This document shows, piece by piece, positions 25,342 through 33,208 of a DNA stretch of 56,069 nt. A program made the translations under genes and the position numbers. The stretch lies in contig NZ_JABXWT010000021.1 of assembly GCF_013377785.1 (NCBI RefSeq), positions 1 through 56,069 on the forward strand. The letters are read 5' to 3'. The notes beneath the pieces were generated by a model. The model was not told where the DNA came from and did not search any database. It saw only the letters and a list, made by a program, of their open reading frames with translations. Position 1 is the first letter of the stretch, and each line of letters opens with the position of its first letter. The stretch is from Ruegeria haliotis (GTDB lineage: Bacteria > Pseudomonadota > Alphaproteobacteria > Rhodobacterales > Rhodobacteraceae).

Positions 25342-27836
25342 TTTCCGCCCCCCATTTCAATCGCAATCGCACCGCGTTCGGGAAAGTTCGGATCGTTTTC
25401 AAGCTGGGCGATCTCAAGCCGCCCAAAGGTCAGAATACCATCCATCAGCGGTGTCTGATCGGTGCTGCCGCGTCTGCGGAATACGGTTGTTTCGACGGAT
25501 TCTATACCTTCGATCTGCATCAACCGGGCGGAAATCGCGCTGAGATAGACCGGTTGGCCAAAAGTAAAGTTGTCCGGGTGAAACAACCCCTTTGATCCGT
25601 CAGACAGGATGTTGGCGCTCAGCGCTTCGAAAGCGGCCAGCCGAATATCGCTACGGAAATGGTCACGCCCAGCGCAGATGAGCAGTTCGAGCTCCAGGGC
25701 CACGAAACGCGGACCATCAACCTCAAGATCATAGCCCGCCATGCGGAATCCTTCGAGATGGGCGCGCAGTTCGGTTTCAAACTCTTCCGTGATCGGGCGC
25801 CCGCCGAACCGATCGACAGTGACGAAGACGGTGTGGCCATGGCCATTCCAACGGAACGTCGCTGCCGCACGCTGGACATCCGGGTGGCGGCGGGCAACTT
25901 CTGCATAATCCTCGGCCGTTACGGCACGTTCCTGACGTCGATAGGCATAAGGGGCGGCTTGGCGAACTTCTTCTATGCTTTCGGGTTCTCGCCCACCGGT
26001 GGCGGGCAACGGGTTGCGAATGGCGCGGATCGTACCCAGCCCTGAAAACGCGTGGCGGATCGCGTCACGTCCGACATTGCCGGCAGTGCCGTTACCGACC
26101 CGGTACGTGGCGACAAACGCGGTTGCGGAATTCGGACGTTTGCCGTTTGCATCATCGCCAAAGCGCAGCCGCGCAAGACCGTCGGATTCAACCTCGACCA
26201 CGAAATGGGGGTCATCGGCAAAGCTTTGCAACAGATCGCGGCGGGCGGCCCAGTCGTCATCATCCGGAGCCACTCCGGATACCAACGCAACATGGGCCCG
26301 CCGCGTCGCTACCCCGACTTGCGTGGCGGCTAAGGCCGACGTCGTTTCGGTGAATGGCGCGCTTTGGGTGACCGGACGTTGGGACAGAACAGGCCGGAAC
26401 CGGGGCGGCACCGCGCGCGGCTCGGGGTGGTGGCACGGATTGTCCGTTTCATCGGGCACTAGATACAGATGTGGCGCGGGAACTTCGCCCAGATCTTCGT
26501 CCGCGATGGTTTCGCCGTGATCAGCAAGGATATTGTTACCCAGTGCGTGGCTCACCTCGCGCAATTGCCCGAGTTGCGACGAAATGCAGAACGGGAACGG
26601 CAACGCGTCCTCTTCGGCCCAGCGGATTTCGGTGATGGACGCGCCGGTCAGAGCATCGGTCTCGCCGGCCTCGATCGCGGATAGCTGCACCGCGTGGCGC
26701 ACCGACGGATCGGCATCGGCCGCGCGTCCGGTATTCGGACCCAGCCGTTCTTCGAAGATCAGAACATCGCCGACCAACAACTCGGCGCGGTCACCGGCCA
26801 GCGTGGCCCGAGTCGCGCCCTTTGGCAGGCAACAATCCGCGTCGCCCCATTCATAAAACGGCATCTCGTTGAGGTTTTCGAACATCTCCTTTTCGGCAAA
26901 GTTCTCGAATACCAGCGGTTCCAGATTACGGGCGTCGCGCTCTTCGGTGGTGCCACTGATCGTCGGATCGAATCCGATCAGGCGGGTCAGAAATTGGGTG
27001 CTTTCAGAAATGGTGGTATCTGCATCCACATCGACATGGATCCAGACCCGCGCGTTAGCCCCGTCATGCATGTGGTAATCGACCAGCTTGGCGTGGCACC
27101 TCACCGATGACCGCCGCCGCGCGGTCGAAATATAGGATTCAGTTGCAACCGCGTCCTGAGCATAACTCAGACGGTCTGCTGAATAAGATAACATCTCGAC
27201 TAGCGTAATGCCCAGATCAGCCGGGCTGCGATCACGCCAGTCGGGCATGATCTGGGCCATGCGCCCCAACATGAGCCGCCGAAAACTTGTGTAGTCCTTG
27301 GCCAGATAGGACAGAACCGGCGGATCCGGCAGATCGTCGGCGCAGATGTGCTGCGGCTTGCAATCGAAATCCGTAGGGCACTCGACCTTGAACGAAAAAT
27401 CGATCTCGGACAGGATACGGTCAATCCCGTTCGGCGGCGACAACAGACCCGGCCCGGCAACCAGCCTGAGCGTATAAGTCGAGAAATCGCCGTTCGACGA
27501 GGTGCGCAGCACGATCACCTGTCCGGGATCGGTCAGCGTCGCAAGATAGCCCAGCAGCCCAGGCTCGGCCAGCGTTGCGTCGGGCGCATCTGCCCGCGTC
27601 TGCCAGTCAATGGTGACGCCGGTAATCCGCTCACCACCGCTTAACTGGTAATTGTCCAGCGGCAGATTCGGTGCGGTGTCGAGAAACCGTAAAAGTAAGG
27701 TCTGTTGCGCGGGCGTGTCATCGTCGGCTTCGCGATCCAGAACTTCAAGAAAATCGATGCCGTTGATCGCCACACCATCGGCAATGGCTTCCAGAACCAG
27801 TTCGCGGCGTCGTGGATCGCAACAATGATAGATCAT
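25338..27836 (-). CDS. Putative baseplate assembly protein, J-like wedge subunit 1
   Basis: An 832-residue J-like protein. It starts MIYHCCDPRRRELVLEAIAD, the common N-terminus of the first of two paired eCIS baseplate proteins. It shows LSYLAKDYTSFRRLMLGRMA and PDWRDRSPADLGITLVEMLS, then YSADRLSYAQDAVATESYIS, and near the C-terminus the J-family block YRRQERAVTAEDYAEVARRH PDVQRA. The pairing of two such genes after gp25 is typical of eCIS and related phage-like particles and differs from R-type pyocins, which have one. It overlaps gp25 by 4 bp. Confidence 0.87.
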   Translation of the reverse strand: MIYHCCDPRRRELVLEAIADGVAINGIDFLEVLDREADDDTPAQQTLLLRFLDTAPNLPLDNYQLSGGERITGVTIDWQTRADAPDATLAEPGLLGYLATLTDPGQVIVLRTSSNGDFSTYTLRLVAGPGLLSPPNGIDRILSEIDFSFKVECPTDFDCKPQHICADDLPDPPVLSYLAKDYTSFRRLMLGRMAQIMPDWRDRSPADLGITLVEMLSYSADRLSYAQDAVATESYISTARRRSSVRCHAKLVDYHMHDGANARVWIHVDVDADTTISESTQFLTRLIGFDPTISGTTEERDARNLEPLVFENFAEKEMFENLNEMPFYEWGDADCCLPKGATRATLAGDRAELLVGDVLIFEERLGPNTGRAADADPSVRHAVQLSAIEAGETDALTGASITEIRWAEEDALPFPFCISSQLGQLREVSHALGNNILADHGETIADEDLGEVPAPHLYLVPDETDNPCHHPEPRAVPPRFRPVLSQRPVTQSAPFTETTSALAATQVGVATRRAHVALVSGVAPDDDDWAARRDLLQSFADDPHFVVEVESDGLARLRFGDDANGKRPNSATAFVATYRVGNGTAGNVGRDAIRHAFSGLGTIRAIRNPLPATGGREPESIEEVRQAAPYAYRRQERAVTAEDYAEVARRHPDVQRAAATFRWNGHGHTVFVTVDRFGGRPITEEFETELRAHLEGFRMAGYDLEVDGPRFVALELELLICAGRDHFRSDIRLAAFEALSANILSDGSKGLFHPDNFTFGQPVYLSAISARLMQIEGIESVETTVFRRRGSTDQTPLMDGILTFGRLEIAQLENDPNFPERGAIAIEMGGGK

Positions 27837-28198
27837 GGGCCCACTCCAATCATGAATTCGGCCTCTTCCGACGTTCCGGTGCGAAGGATCTGATAGGCGA
27901 TGGTGATGCGCATCGTCGCGTCTTGGGCCACTGTTTCGACGGTCTCGATGGCGATGAGATGGCCCAGATTCTGCTGCAGCGCGCCACGGATCATGAATTC
28001 AGCGGTGGCGGCTGCTTCGGTGCTGGCGGGCGCAAAGACCAGCTGCAGGATACCGGCACCGAAATCGGGCCGGTTCACCCGTTCCCCGGGATTGGTGAAC
28101 AGGATCTGTTCAATCAAGTCGCGGATGAAGTCCGCGCGACCGGTTTCGGCCGTCCGTTCACGGCCATCAAAATGAAACGGGAAATCAAGATGTGTCAT
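27833..28198 (-). CDS. GPW/gp25-family baseplate protein
   Basis: A 121-residue protein when started at the ATG at 28198 (MTHLDFPFHFDGRERTAETG), which follows a GGGAGG site. The longer reading from 28252 has no support. The block DLIEQILFTNPGERVNRPDF GAG is the hallmark of gp25-like proteins, which have a lysozyme-related fold without activity and join sheath to baseplate wedges. Its position immediately before two J-like genes is the standard order in eCIS and T6SS (TssE) clusters. Confidence 0.9.
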   Translation of the reverse strand: MTHLDFPFHFDGRERTAETGRADFIRDLIEQILFTNPGERVNRPDFGAGILQLVFAPASTEAAATAEFMIRGALQQNLGHLIAIETVETVAQDATMRITIAYQILRTGTSEEAEFMIGVGP

Positions 28199-28260
28199 CA
28201 ATCCTCCCTTTCTGAAGCTGCCGCCAGCCGACGAATGATATGGCGACGGCACGTGTCATC

Positions 28261-28581
28261 TCAGCTGCCTACCACTCGGGGCTGTGCCTGCACCGGGATG
28301 AGCGGTGTGCCCGTGGGCGTACAGACGCTGATGCTGTCCTGTAAAAGCACCGGCACACCACCTGCAAACACGCGAGTGGCCGCGGTGACAAAGTTGGCAG
28401 TCACACATGGGCCATTGCCCCCCGGCGGCACGAAACCGCAGCCCGCCACTGTATAAGTGACTGCCTGCGTCACCACCGGCTGGCCCGAGACCTGCAGGCG
28501 GGGAAACGGGGCCGTGGGGATGGCCTGTCCGCCATGCGAGCAGGTGACGGTCGCACCAAGATGAAGAAGCGGTCCGGGCAT
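28261..28581 (-). CDS. PAAR-like spike-tip protein
   Basis: A 106-residue protein starting MPGPLLHLGATVTCSHGG with TVAGCGF, GPCVTANF and a C-terminal VLLQDSISVCTPTGTPLI. The pattern of short glycine/proline beta-turns with a few His and Cys residues resembles PAAR and DUF4280 tips, which cap the Vgr/gpV spike and may carry a metal ion. The ATG has a GGAG site. It lies between the gpV-like and gp25 genes, which is where eCIS operons usually encode the tip. Confidence 0.78.
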   Translation of the reverse strand: MPGPLLHLGATVTCSHGGQAIPTAPFPRLQVSGQPVVTQAVTYTVAGCGFVPPGGNGPCVTANFVTAATRVFAGGVPVLLQDSISVCTPTGTPLIPVQAQPRVVGS

Positions 28582-28630
28582 CAGAGGTGTCTCCTTTCCG
28601 GGCAGTGGGATATGGGTGCAAGGATCGGCA

Positions 28631-29140
28631 TCAGACCACCGTCAGCGCGCCGTTGTTCACCGTGACCGTGGGGCCGGTCATGATAAGCGACGCACCCTTG
28701 CCGTTCTGGATGTAGATGCCGGTGTCGTTGACGATAAGCGACGCGCCGGTCGCCGTCTTCATGACGATCCCGCCCGTCGGCCCGGGCAGATCGGTCACCG
28801 TGATTCCGTTTTGCAAAAGCGTCTGGATGGTAAAGGCCGACACACCAGGCGGGGTCAGGTTGTGCAGGACCGGAACCTCGGCCGCCGAGCCAAAGAAACA
28901 CCCTGTCCAGATCGGATAGTCCGGATCGCCCTTTTCGAACTCGACCCACACCCCGGCACCGATCGGCGGCACTGCGATGTTGCCGGTCTGCGGGCCCGCG
29001 GCGGGAAAACACGGCATTGCCCAGGACGTCAACGCAATCGACGACACGTCCGGAACAATCGCCTGAATACGCCCGGTCAACAGGGGGTCTATGTTGTTCA
29101 CGACCGTGCCGCGATATTTTCCGTAATATGTCGTTGTCAT
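28631..29140 (-). CDS. gpV/gp5-like baseplate spike protein
   Basis: A 169-residue protein with an N-terminal OB-like domain (YRGTVVNNIDPLLTGRIQAI, then VPDVSS, GVWVEFEKGDPDYPIWTG CFFG) and a short C-terminal beta-prism tail (DTGIYIQNGKGASLIMTG then TVTVNNGALTVV). This is the pattern of gpV/gp5C and Vgr spikes (Afp8/Pvc8 C-terminal part). It starts with an ATG overlapping the stop of the gpD-like gene by 4 bp. The N- and C-terminal halves of a Vgr protein are thus made as two separate, coupled chains. Confidence 0.87.
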   Translation of the reverse strand: MTTTYYGKYRGTVVNNIDPLLTGRIQAIVPDVSSIALTSWAMPCFPAAGPQTGNIAVPPIGAGVWVEFEKGDPDYPIWTGCFFGSAAEVPVLHNLTPPGVSAFTIQTLLQNGITVTDLPGPTGGIVMKTATGASLIVNDTGIYIQNGKGASLIMTGPTVTVNNGALTVV

Positions 29141-30264
29141 GCCGGCACCGAGCTTTGCGTTGGAAGTAGACCGCTGCGTTTGAGCGTGAAACTTTGCTTG
29201 TAGCTGCCGCGGCTCAGATCGTGACTGACGCTATCGACATAATGGGTTCCGTCGAATGCCGCGCCCGCGCCGCGTACCCCGATCAGCGACCGCGCATGCA
29301 CGATCTGCCCATAGCGCAGGACATCGATGCGCCCCCTGCCCTCGACCGCATCCATGTTTCGGGCCGCAAAGGCGAACCCGCGTTGCAGCGCCTCGAACGG
29401 GTTGAGATTGGCGGTGTTTTTCAACCGCTCGATCCGGGGCGGCAGTGGCGGGATTGCACCTATCGGCGGCTGAAACGGGATGGCGCCGGGTATTGGCACG
29501 GGTATTGGCGCCTTGGTCAATGCATTCTGAATAAAGACGATTGGGATCGCCAACCCGTCCTTGTTGAAGGTGAAACTCAGTTCCTCGGCATTGGTCGGGA
29601 CACCGCTTTCCATGGTCAGCGCCGACTGCACCTTGCCGATGCGGATATCTGGCCCCCAATAGGCGACCGATGTCGCCGGTGCCGGGCCCGGTTTGAAGAA
29701 AAACGTGTATCCTGCCTCGTGCGCCAACGTGCGGATATAATCCAGATCGTTGTCCTTGTGGCGCGGAATCTTGTCGGTTGGCAGTGGTGGACCTTCGAGC
29801 GACGGGATCACCTGCGGGATCACGCCCAGCCAAGCATATTTTGCCAGCACCAGATTGACACGCGCAAAGGGCGGCATGGCCGGATACGGCAGGCCAGAGA
29901 AATCGAAATACTCCATCGTCGCGCAAAGATCCTTGCCGGTGACAGTCAGTGTCGCCGGATTGCTTCCCGATCCCGGGGTCAGATCGGTTTTGGTCACGAC
30001 TCCGTTGATCAGCGTCTCGGCACGGCCACTGATGGTAGCAATCAGCGCCACCCGCAGGATTGGCAGCGCCGCTCCGCCTGCCAGCAGGAACAGGGTGTTG
30101 AGCGGCGAGTTCTTCTCAAGCGCAAAACCCAGCTCGAAACCCGATGGCGTTTCGCCGGCATTCTCTTCGACCTTTACCGATTGCAGGGCGTCGATCACCC
30201 CCCGGGGCGCGGCAAACGGGATACCGGGTCCGAACATCAGCGAAAGATCGATACCTTTGATCAC
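29137..30264 (-). CDS. Late control gene D-like hub protein
   Basis: A 375-residue gpD/gp27-like hub protein beginning with a GTG at 30264 (GGAGGAG site) that overlaps the upstream stop. Family features are the SLMFGPGIPFAAPRGVIDAL opening, GKDLCATMEYFDFSGLPYPA near 130-150 and KDNDLDYIRTLAHEAGYTFF near 190-210, followed by a beta-domain and YGQIVHARSLIGVRGAG. It should form the trimer that joins tube and spike. The AHEAG string has no HExxH motif and is a normal gpD feature, not a protease site. Confidence 0.86.
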   Translation of the reverse strand: MIKGIDLSLMFGPGIPFAAPRGVIDALQSVKVEENAGETPSGFELGFALEKNSPLNTLFLLAGGAALPILRVALIATISGRAETLINGVVTKTDLTPGSGSNPATLTVTGKDLCATMEYFDFSGLPYPAMPPFARVNLVLAKYAWLGVIPQVIPSLEGPPLPTDKIPRHKDNDLDYIRTLAHEAGYTFFFKPGPAPATSVAYWGPDIRIGKVQSALTMESGVPTNAEELSFTFNKDGLAIPIVFIQNALTKAPIPVPIPGAIPFQPPIGAIPPLPPRIERLKNTANLNPFEALQRGFAFAARNMDAVEGRGRIDVLRYGQIVHARSLIGVRGAGAAFDGTHYVDSVSHDLSRGSYKQSFTLKRSGLLPTQSSVPA

Positions 30265-30623
30265 AACTCCTCCTCCGGCCCGGGAACGAATTCCGGCAGC
30301 GTCAGGCGGATCTCGGCGCCTGTGACTTCAAGCTCTTCGGCCCGGACCGTTCCGTTGGCGTCGCACAGCCGCCAGAACCCCAGCGGATCGCCAATGGCTG
30401 CCGCCGCGATCTGATCCAGCCGTTCGCCTTGGCGGGTGATCCGATAACCTTGCGTGGCAAACCCTTCGGGATGGGGCACGAACCGCCGCGCAAGATAGGC
30501 GATCTGCCGGCCGTCCGGTGCCACAAGGGTCTTGGTCGGCACCCCGTGATAGCGGCTTTCGGGCGGGAAATCCGTGGCTTCGACCACGCCTGCCTCGAAC
30601 ATCGCCTGAATGGGATTTTTCAT
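30261..30623 (-). CDS. LysM-like/tail X-type protein
   Basis: A 120-residue protein. Residues 55-105 (GYRITRQGERLDQIAAAAIG, then DPLGFWRLCDAN) have the LysM-like or phage tail protein X pattern that, in eCIS and T6SS-related clusters, stabilises the hub-tube junction. It overlaps the tube-initiator gene and the hub gene by 4 bp on each side, so the three are surely made together. The first 50 residues, with YLARRFVPHPEGF, match the Afp/Pvc-associated LysM proteins in general style. Confidence 0.72.
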   Translation of the reverse strand: MKNPIQAMFEAGVVEATDFPPESRYHGVPTKTLVAPDGRQIAYLARRFVPHPEGFATQGYRITRQGERLDQIAAAAIGDPLGFWRLCDANGTVRAEELEVTGAEIRLTLPEFVPGPEEEL

Positions 30624-31276
30624 GGCAGGCCCCCTATGCCAAGATTGGTGATCTCACCGCCCGCGAATTTTTTGGCCTGCGCCTCTTTCGATTGCAAATA
30701 GGCCATGAAAAGACCGCTACCGCGATGCGTGAACCCAAGATCGTCAACCGAAAGCACCCGCAGGCTCAGCGAAACCTTGGCCCGGATCGGGTTCAGGTTG
30801 GCATCGAAATACTCCTCGGTGATCGACAGGCTGGTCAGACGCACGGGCACGATCCGGTTTTTGGACCACACGAAAATCGCCAGCGGCGTTTCGGCAGGAG
30901 TGACTTCGAAACTGCCGGCCGAGCCTTGCGCATTCTGACGCTCCAGTTGCGCGACCGTCGGATGCAGCATGGTCTCAAGCGCCGAAAGCGCCGGGAACAG
31001 GCCCGCTTCGGTGGCCTCGGGAAATTCATCCGGTTTTTCAAGCTGATCCGTGGCGTCGAGTTCGGCCTCAAGCGTCAGCGTCTCGACCGCCGGCCCGGTC
31101 AGACGCAGTGGCTGCGAGCGGTCGGGCTCATCAGCGATGGACTGAACCTCAAGCGAGCGTTGCAGCGTTTCGGCCGCGTATTGCAGCGTGATGACCCGGT
31201 CGACAGCACCGCTTTCGGGATCAATCAGAACCAGCCCAGCGCGGGTCAGCTTGGGGGATCGGGGAAATCCGGTCAT
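30620..31276 (-). CDS. Pvc7/Afp7-like contractile injection tube initiator
   Basis: A 218-residue protein when started at the ATG at 31276, which overlaps the upstream stop as ATGA. The longer reading from 31435 runs through the upstream gene. The N-terminal core (KLTRAGLVLIDPESGAVDRV, then LQYAAETLQRSLEV) is the CIS tube-protein N-terminal domain. The centre shows FVWSKNRIVPVRLTSLSITE, then EYFDANLNPIRAKVSLSLRV, conserved across this family. It sits between the inner tube and the hub and nucleates tube assembly. No C-terminal LysM is present in this chain. The following gene supplies it separately. Confidence 0.85.
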   Translation of the reverse strand: MTGFPRSPKLTRAGLVLIDPESGAVDRVITLQYAAETLQRSLEVQSIADEPDRSQPLRLTGPAVETLTLEAELDATDQLEKPDEFPEATEAGLFPALSALETMLHPTVAQLERQNAQGSAGSFEVTPAETPLAIFVWSKNRIVPVRLTSLSITEEYFDANLNPIRAKVSLSLRVLSVDDLGFTHRGSGLFMAYLQSKEAQAKKFAGGEITNLGIGGLP

Positions 31277-33207
31277 TTCTTTTTCCTCGCGCGTTTGGTC
31301 CGTTTCAGTTTCCGGCCCGGTTCCTGCACATGGGGATTTTTCAATGGGAAACGGCTGGCATCGGGCCCGACGATGTTGGCGTCGCCAAACGCGCTGTCGG
31401 GCGCCAGCCCGCACAACGGATCGGACGCATCGCACCCGGTGGTCTGTTCATCGAAGGGCCGGGTGTCCCAGGCGTCGCGCATCACTTCCAGCAACGCCGC
31501 CTTTTGCGGCGTGTAGTTCGAAGACAACGTCTTGGCCACGCTCTCGATATCCGTCGCGGGGCGCATGCCAAAGCGTTTAACAAGACAGCCACGATAATCG
31601 TCCTTGACCAGCGCACAGATATCTTCCTCGTTCAGAGGTTTGGTGCTGTGGCTGTTTTTCATCATCGATGTCCGCGACAGTGGATCGGCCGATCGCATCA
31701 TCTGTTCGCGGAACCAGTGCAGCCGGGTACCGATTTCCATATCGGGATTGCGGGCGTGACTTTTGATGTAATTGTACCGGTCTTCCAGCTTGAGAAGGTG
31801 ATGCGCCTCGTGCGCCAGTGTGCCCGGCCCGCTGATCCAGTTCGCTGAAGTGGGCCATTCCGACGGATCGACATGAACCGAGAATATGTCGATCCCGGGT
31901 CGCCGCACGAAATCCAGATCCAGCATATAGCCCTTGGTTTCGGCCTGACGTTCAATTGCGTCTTCCAGTTTTTCGACCCGGTCGCGGTCCTTGTTTGTCG
32001 CGGTGCCTTTTTTCCTGACCCAGACCTTCATTTTCACGAAGACACTCGTGGGATCACGGTCGTCGATCTTGAAATACTTGCCCTGTTCACCTTTCTGGCG
32101 TTTAAATTTGCGATCCTTAGACTTCATGGTGTTTTCCTGAAGATCGGTATCGATCAGCGGCTCGCCGGTTTTTTCCTCGTGCTTCCTGGATTCCTCCATT
32201 TTGGTTTCTTCAGTCGTGACCGCCTCTTTCGACTTCTTGCGCATTTTCTTTGCGGTCTCTTCCTTGGGTTGCCGCTTGGCCTTGATCAACTTTTCAAGCC
32301 AATCCATGTAATACATCGGACAAGCGCTCCCGCGGGCACCGTCGATGATGTGTTTGGCCAGCCGCTTGTCGCCGATTTTCAGTGCCTTGAAACGATCAAG
32401 CGCCTTGATTTCGTCGACCTTCGTTTCGAATTTCTTCACCCCTTCTTCCGAGGTATCGGCCACCGCGTTGGCGGGACATGTCCGGCGGATCGTGCGGTCG
32501 CCACCCTGCTGCAGCGTGTGGGTAATCTCATGCGCCAGAAGCCGTCGGCCGGAATTCGTGTCCGGCGCGTATTCGCCCGGTGCAAACGCGATGCTGTTTT
32601 TCAGCGTGTAGGCTCGTGCGCCGATGCCGCGCGCAGCGGTTTGTGCCGCCGCATCGGTATGCAGCCGCACCGCCCCCAGATCATGCCCAAAGCGAGGTTC
32701 GAAATAAGAGCGTTCACCGCGAGACAGTGGCCGTCCGCCAGCTTGCACGGCCTGTGCCGCACGTGAGGTGTTTCCACGCGCGGTCGGCGTTCCGGCCGAC
32801 TTCATCTGAAGCTCTTCTTCCTCTTCTTCGGCCTGCCTTTGGATCGGTTTGGCTTGCAATTCCTCCTCTTCTTCCTCGGCCTGTCGCTGAATCCGTTTGG
32901 TCTGAAGCTCTTCCTCTTCCTCTGCACCGCTTTCCATGCGTTGGATCAAAGGGGTAACCGGCAAAGCAGACCCGGTTGCCGCCCCGCCCAATGTCACGCG
33001 TTCGGCGGTCCGGTCGGCCTCTTGTTCATAGGCGTCGCCAGGCCGGTTCAACCGGTACTTGCCCTGAATCCCAAGTTTGTCGGCAGCGACACAGGACGGG
33101 CATTTCTCAGCGTTTTTCGACTTGCCGTCACAGTCACAGGCCCGCTGCACCACAAAGGTGTCTCCGCCGGTCGTTCTGGCGCCGCTGGAATTTGCGTGGG
33201 TCAGCAT
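31273..33207 (-). CDS. DUF4157 (eCIS core) protein with C-terminal HExxH-x5-D-x-Y metallopeptidase-like domain
   Basis: Started at the ATG at 33207 (GGAGGAGG site), it has 644 residues. The reading to 33384 overlaps the upstream gene and is rejected. The order is a Cys-rich N-terminus (ACDCDGKS, CPSC; residues 23-39), three acidic repeats of the form IQRQAEEEEEELQ (94-136), and DUF4157 at about 160-236 with LLAHEITHTLQQGG (His226, Glu227, His230). A Lys/Glu-rich helical stretch (255-370) follows, then a second domain with LAHEAHHLLKLEDRY, in which His466, Glu467 and His470 plus Asp476 and Tyr478 fit HExxH-x5-D-x-Y. The tail is very basic (KRTKRARKKK). DUF4157 marks proteins loaded on or fused to eCIS, and the added zincin domain suggests a proteolytic effector or hub-loaded enzyme, which is inference. 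Confidence 0.82.
   Translation of the reverse strand: MLTHANSSGARTTGGDTFVVQRACDCDGKSKNAEKCPSCVAADKLGIQGKYRLNRPGDAYEQEADRTAERVTLGGAATGSALPVTPLIQRMESGAEEEEELQTKRIQRQAEEEEEELQAKPIQRQAEEEEEELQMKSAGTPTARGNTSRAAQAVQAGGRPLSRGERSYFEPRFGHDLGAVRLHTDAAAQTAARGIGARAYTLKNSIAFAPGEYAPDTNSGRRLLAHEITHTLQQGGDRTIRRTCPANAVADTSEEGVKKFETKVDEIKALDRFKALKIGDKRLAKHIIDGARGSACPMYYMDWLEKLIKAKRQPKEETAKKMRKKSKEAVTTEETKMEESRKHEEKTGEPLIDTDLQENTMKSKDRKFKRQKGEQGKYFKIDDRDPTSVFVKMKVWVRKKGTATNKDRDRVEKLEDAIERQAETKGYMLDLDFVRRPGIDIFSVHVDPSEWPTSANWISGPGTLAHEAHHLLKLEDRYNYIKSHARNPDMEIGTRLHWFREQMMRSADPLSRTSMMKNSHSTKPLNEEDICALVKDDYRGCLVKRFGMRPATDIESVAKTLSSNYTPQKAALLEVMRDAWDTRPFDEQTTGCDASDPLCGLAPDSAFGDANIVGPDASRFPLKNPHVQEPGRKLKRTKRARKKK
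32800..32928 (-). repeat. Three tandem acidic repeats within the second DUF4157 gene
   Basis: Residues 94-136 are three near-identical units built as EEEEELQ-x-K-x-IQRQA. Such Glu-rich IQRQAEEEEE repeats are common just upstream of the DUF4157 domain in eCIS-associated proteins. The units differ at a few codons and residues. Confidence 0.8.
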
Positions 33208-33208
33208 C

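Noticed and set aside
29650..29740. Zinc-protease motif in the gpD-like hub protein
   Set aside because: The AHEAG string lacks the second His of HExxH and lies in a normal gpD block.
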